From: an uncultured Trueperaceae bacterium | GTDB lineage: Bacteria > Deinococcota > Deinococci > Deinococcales > Trueperaceae | DNA: 29,497 nt | Assembly: GCA_937907415.1 (NCBI GenBank) | Contig: CALCHY010000248.1 | Location: forward strand, 1 to 29,497 | Reading direction: 5' to 3' | Shown: in pieces, positions 29,249-29,497 of the stretch | Layout of the letters: every line of letters starts with the position of its first letter | How positions within the stretch are numbered: the first letter of the stretch is position 1 | Translations under genes and position numbers: made by a program | Notes under the pieces: model-generated | Seen by the model: the letters and a program-made list of their open reading frames with translations, nothing else | Databases searched by the model: none | What the model was told of the DNA's origin: nothing

Positions 29249-29446
29249 TTACTCCTCTCTCCAGTAGCTGGTGTCGATGTCGAGCGTCTGGTCGGCGCGC
29301 GCGAGCTGCGCGTCGAGGCCGTGGCGTGGGCAGGTTGGGTCCCAGGTGGTGGGCCAGTCGCCGACGTCAACGTGGTGGCCGCGTCGCTGGCAGGTGCACT
29401 GTGCGTCCAGCACGCATGCACTACGGTCGGTATGGTTTTCGTTCAT
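29249..29446 (-). CDS. small Cys/His-rich protein
   Basis: A 65-residue protein, ATG 29446, overlapping the upstream stop (ATGA). It has C-V-L-D-A-Q-C-T-C-Q-R-R-G-H-H and C-P-R-H, enough for a small zinc site, and an acidic Asp-rich C-terminus. It sits directly before the replication organiser gene (3 bp gap). Size and zinc-binding pattern resemble small phage regulators or single-stranded DNA accessory proteins, but no function can be named. Confidence 0.55.
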   Translation of the reverse strand: MNENHTDRSACVLDAQCTCQRRGHHVDVGDWPTTWDPTCPRHGLDAQLARADQTLDIDTSYWREE

Positions 29447-29497
29447 GCTGCGTTTCTTTGCTGCGCGATGCCTTTGAGGGTTGGCCGGTAGAGTCCT
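29443..29497 (-). CDS. partial CDS, C-terminus of an upstream gene
   Basis: At the right edge a frame runs in from outside and ends with TGA at 29443, overlapping the next ATG. The visible residues read G-L-Y-R-P-T-L-K-G-I-A-Q-Q-R-N-A-A. The overlap supports a real gene. The N-terminal part is outside the window and no function can be given. Confidence 0.5.
   Translation of the reverse strand, partial: GLYRPTLKGIAQQRNAA

Noticed and set aside
1..29497. CRISPR array, integrase, repressor or attachment site
   Set aside because: No regularly spaced repeats of CRISPR type, no tyrosine/serine recombinase motifs and no paired att-like repeats were found.

Overview
This window is one contiguous block of a tailed-phage genome, or of a prophage, with siphovirus gene order. 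Almost every gene is on the minus strand, so the transcript reads from the right end of the window to the left. Genes are packed with ATGA, GTGA or TGATG overlaps, GTG starts are common, and most starts have a strong AGGAGG-type ribosome binding site. GC content is high. The sequence does not name the host. High GC, two genes with diderm-type lipoprotein signals, and a TATAAT hexamer 5 nt before a start codon would suit a Deinococcota-like bacterium, but that is only a guess. There is no integrase, repressor or attachment site in the window.

Reading 5' to 3' on the minus strand: (1) 29497-26899 is replication, with a winged-helix replication-organiser-like protein and a DnaB-type helicase. 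(2) 26902-24790 is a transition block: a small membrane protein, a terminase-small-subunit-like HTH protein, a VRR-NUC nuclease, a Myb/SANT-like protein, a hypothetical protein, a terminator and a tRNA-Met-like sequence. (3) 24764-17135 is packaging and head: a second small-terminase-like protein, TerL, portal, prohead protease with an internally initiated scaffold, decoration protein, major capsid protein and the head-tail connector series. (4) 17132-7970 is the tail: tail tube, tail assembly chaperones joined by a probable -1 frameshift, a 1480-residue tape measure and distal tail/hub proteins. (5) 7934-3246 is a lipoprotein with its own terminator, followed by fibre and receptor-binding-type proteins, one with a precise 78-nt repeat. 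(6) 3190-2516 is a plus-strand free-standing HNH endonuclease between two minus-strand terminators. (7) 2382-38 is the lysis region: M15 peptidase endolysin, multi-span holin candidate, a second lipoprotein and two small membrane proteins.

The most striking element is in the tail tube gene. It is split by a 906-nt group I intron (16059-16964) whose helices P1, P2, P3, P4, P6, P7, P7.1, P7.2, P8 and P9 can all be found by eye. An HNH endonuclease ORF fills the P8 loop, the layout known from the SPO1 I-HmuI introns. Splicing joins two ORFs that look unrelated in the unspliced DNA into one 154-residue protein, with the junction at a codon boundary. Conventional gene calling would report a truncated 57-codon peptide and an ORF with a false start.
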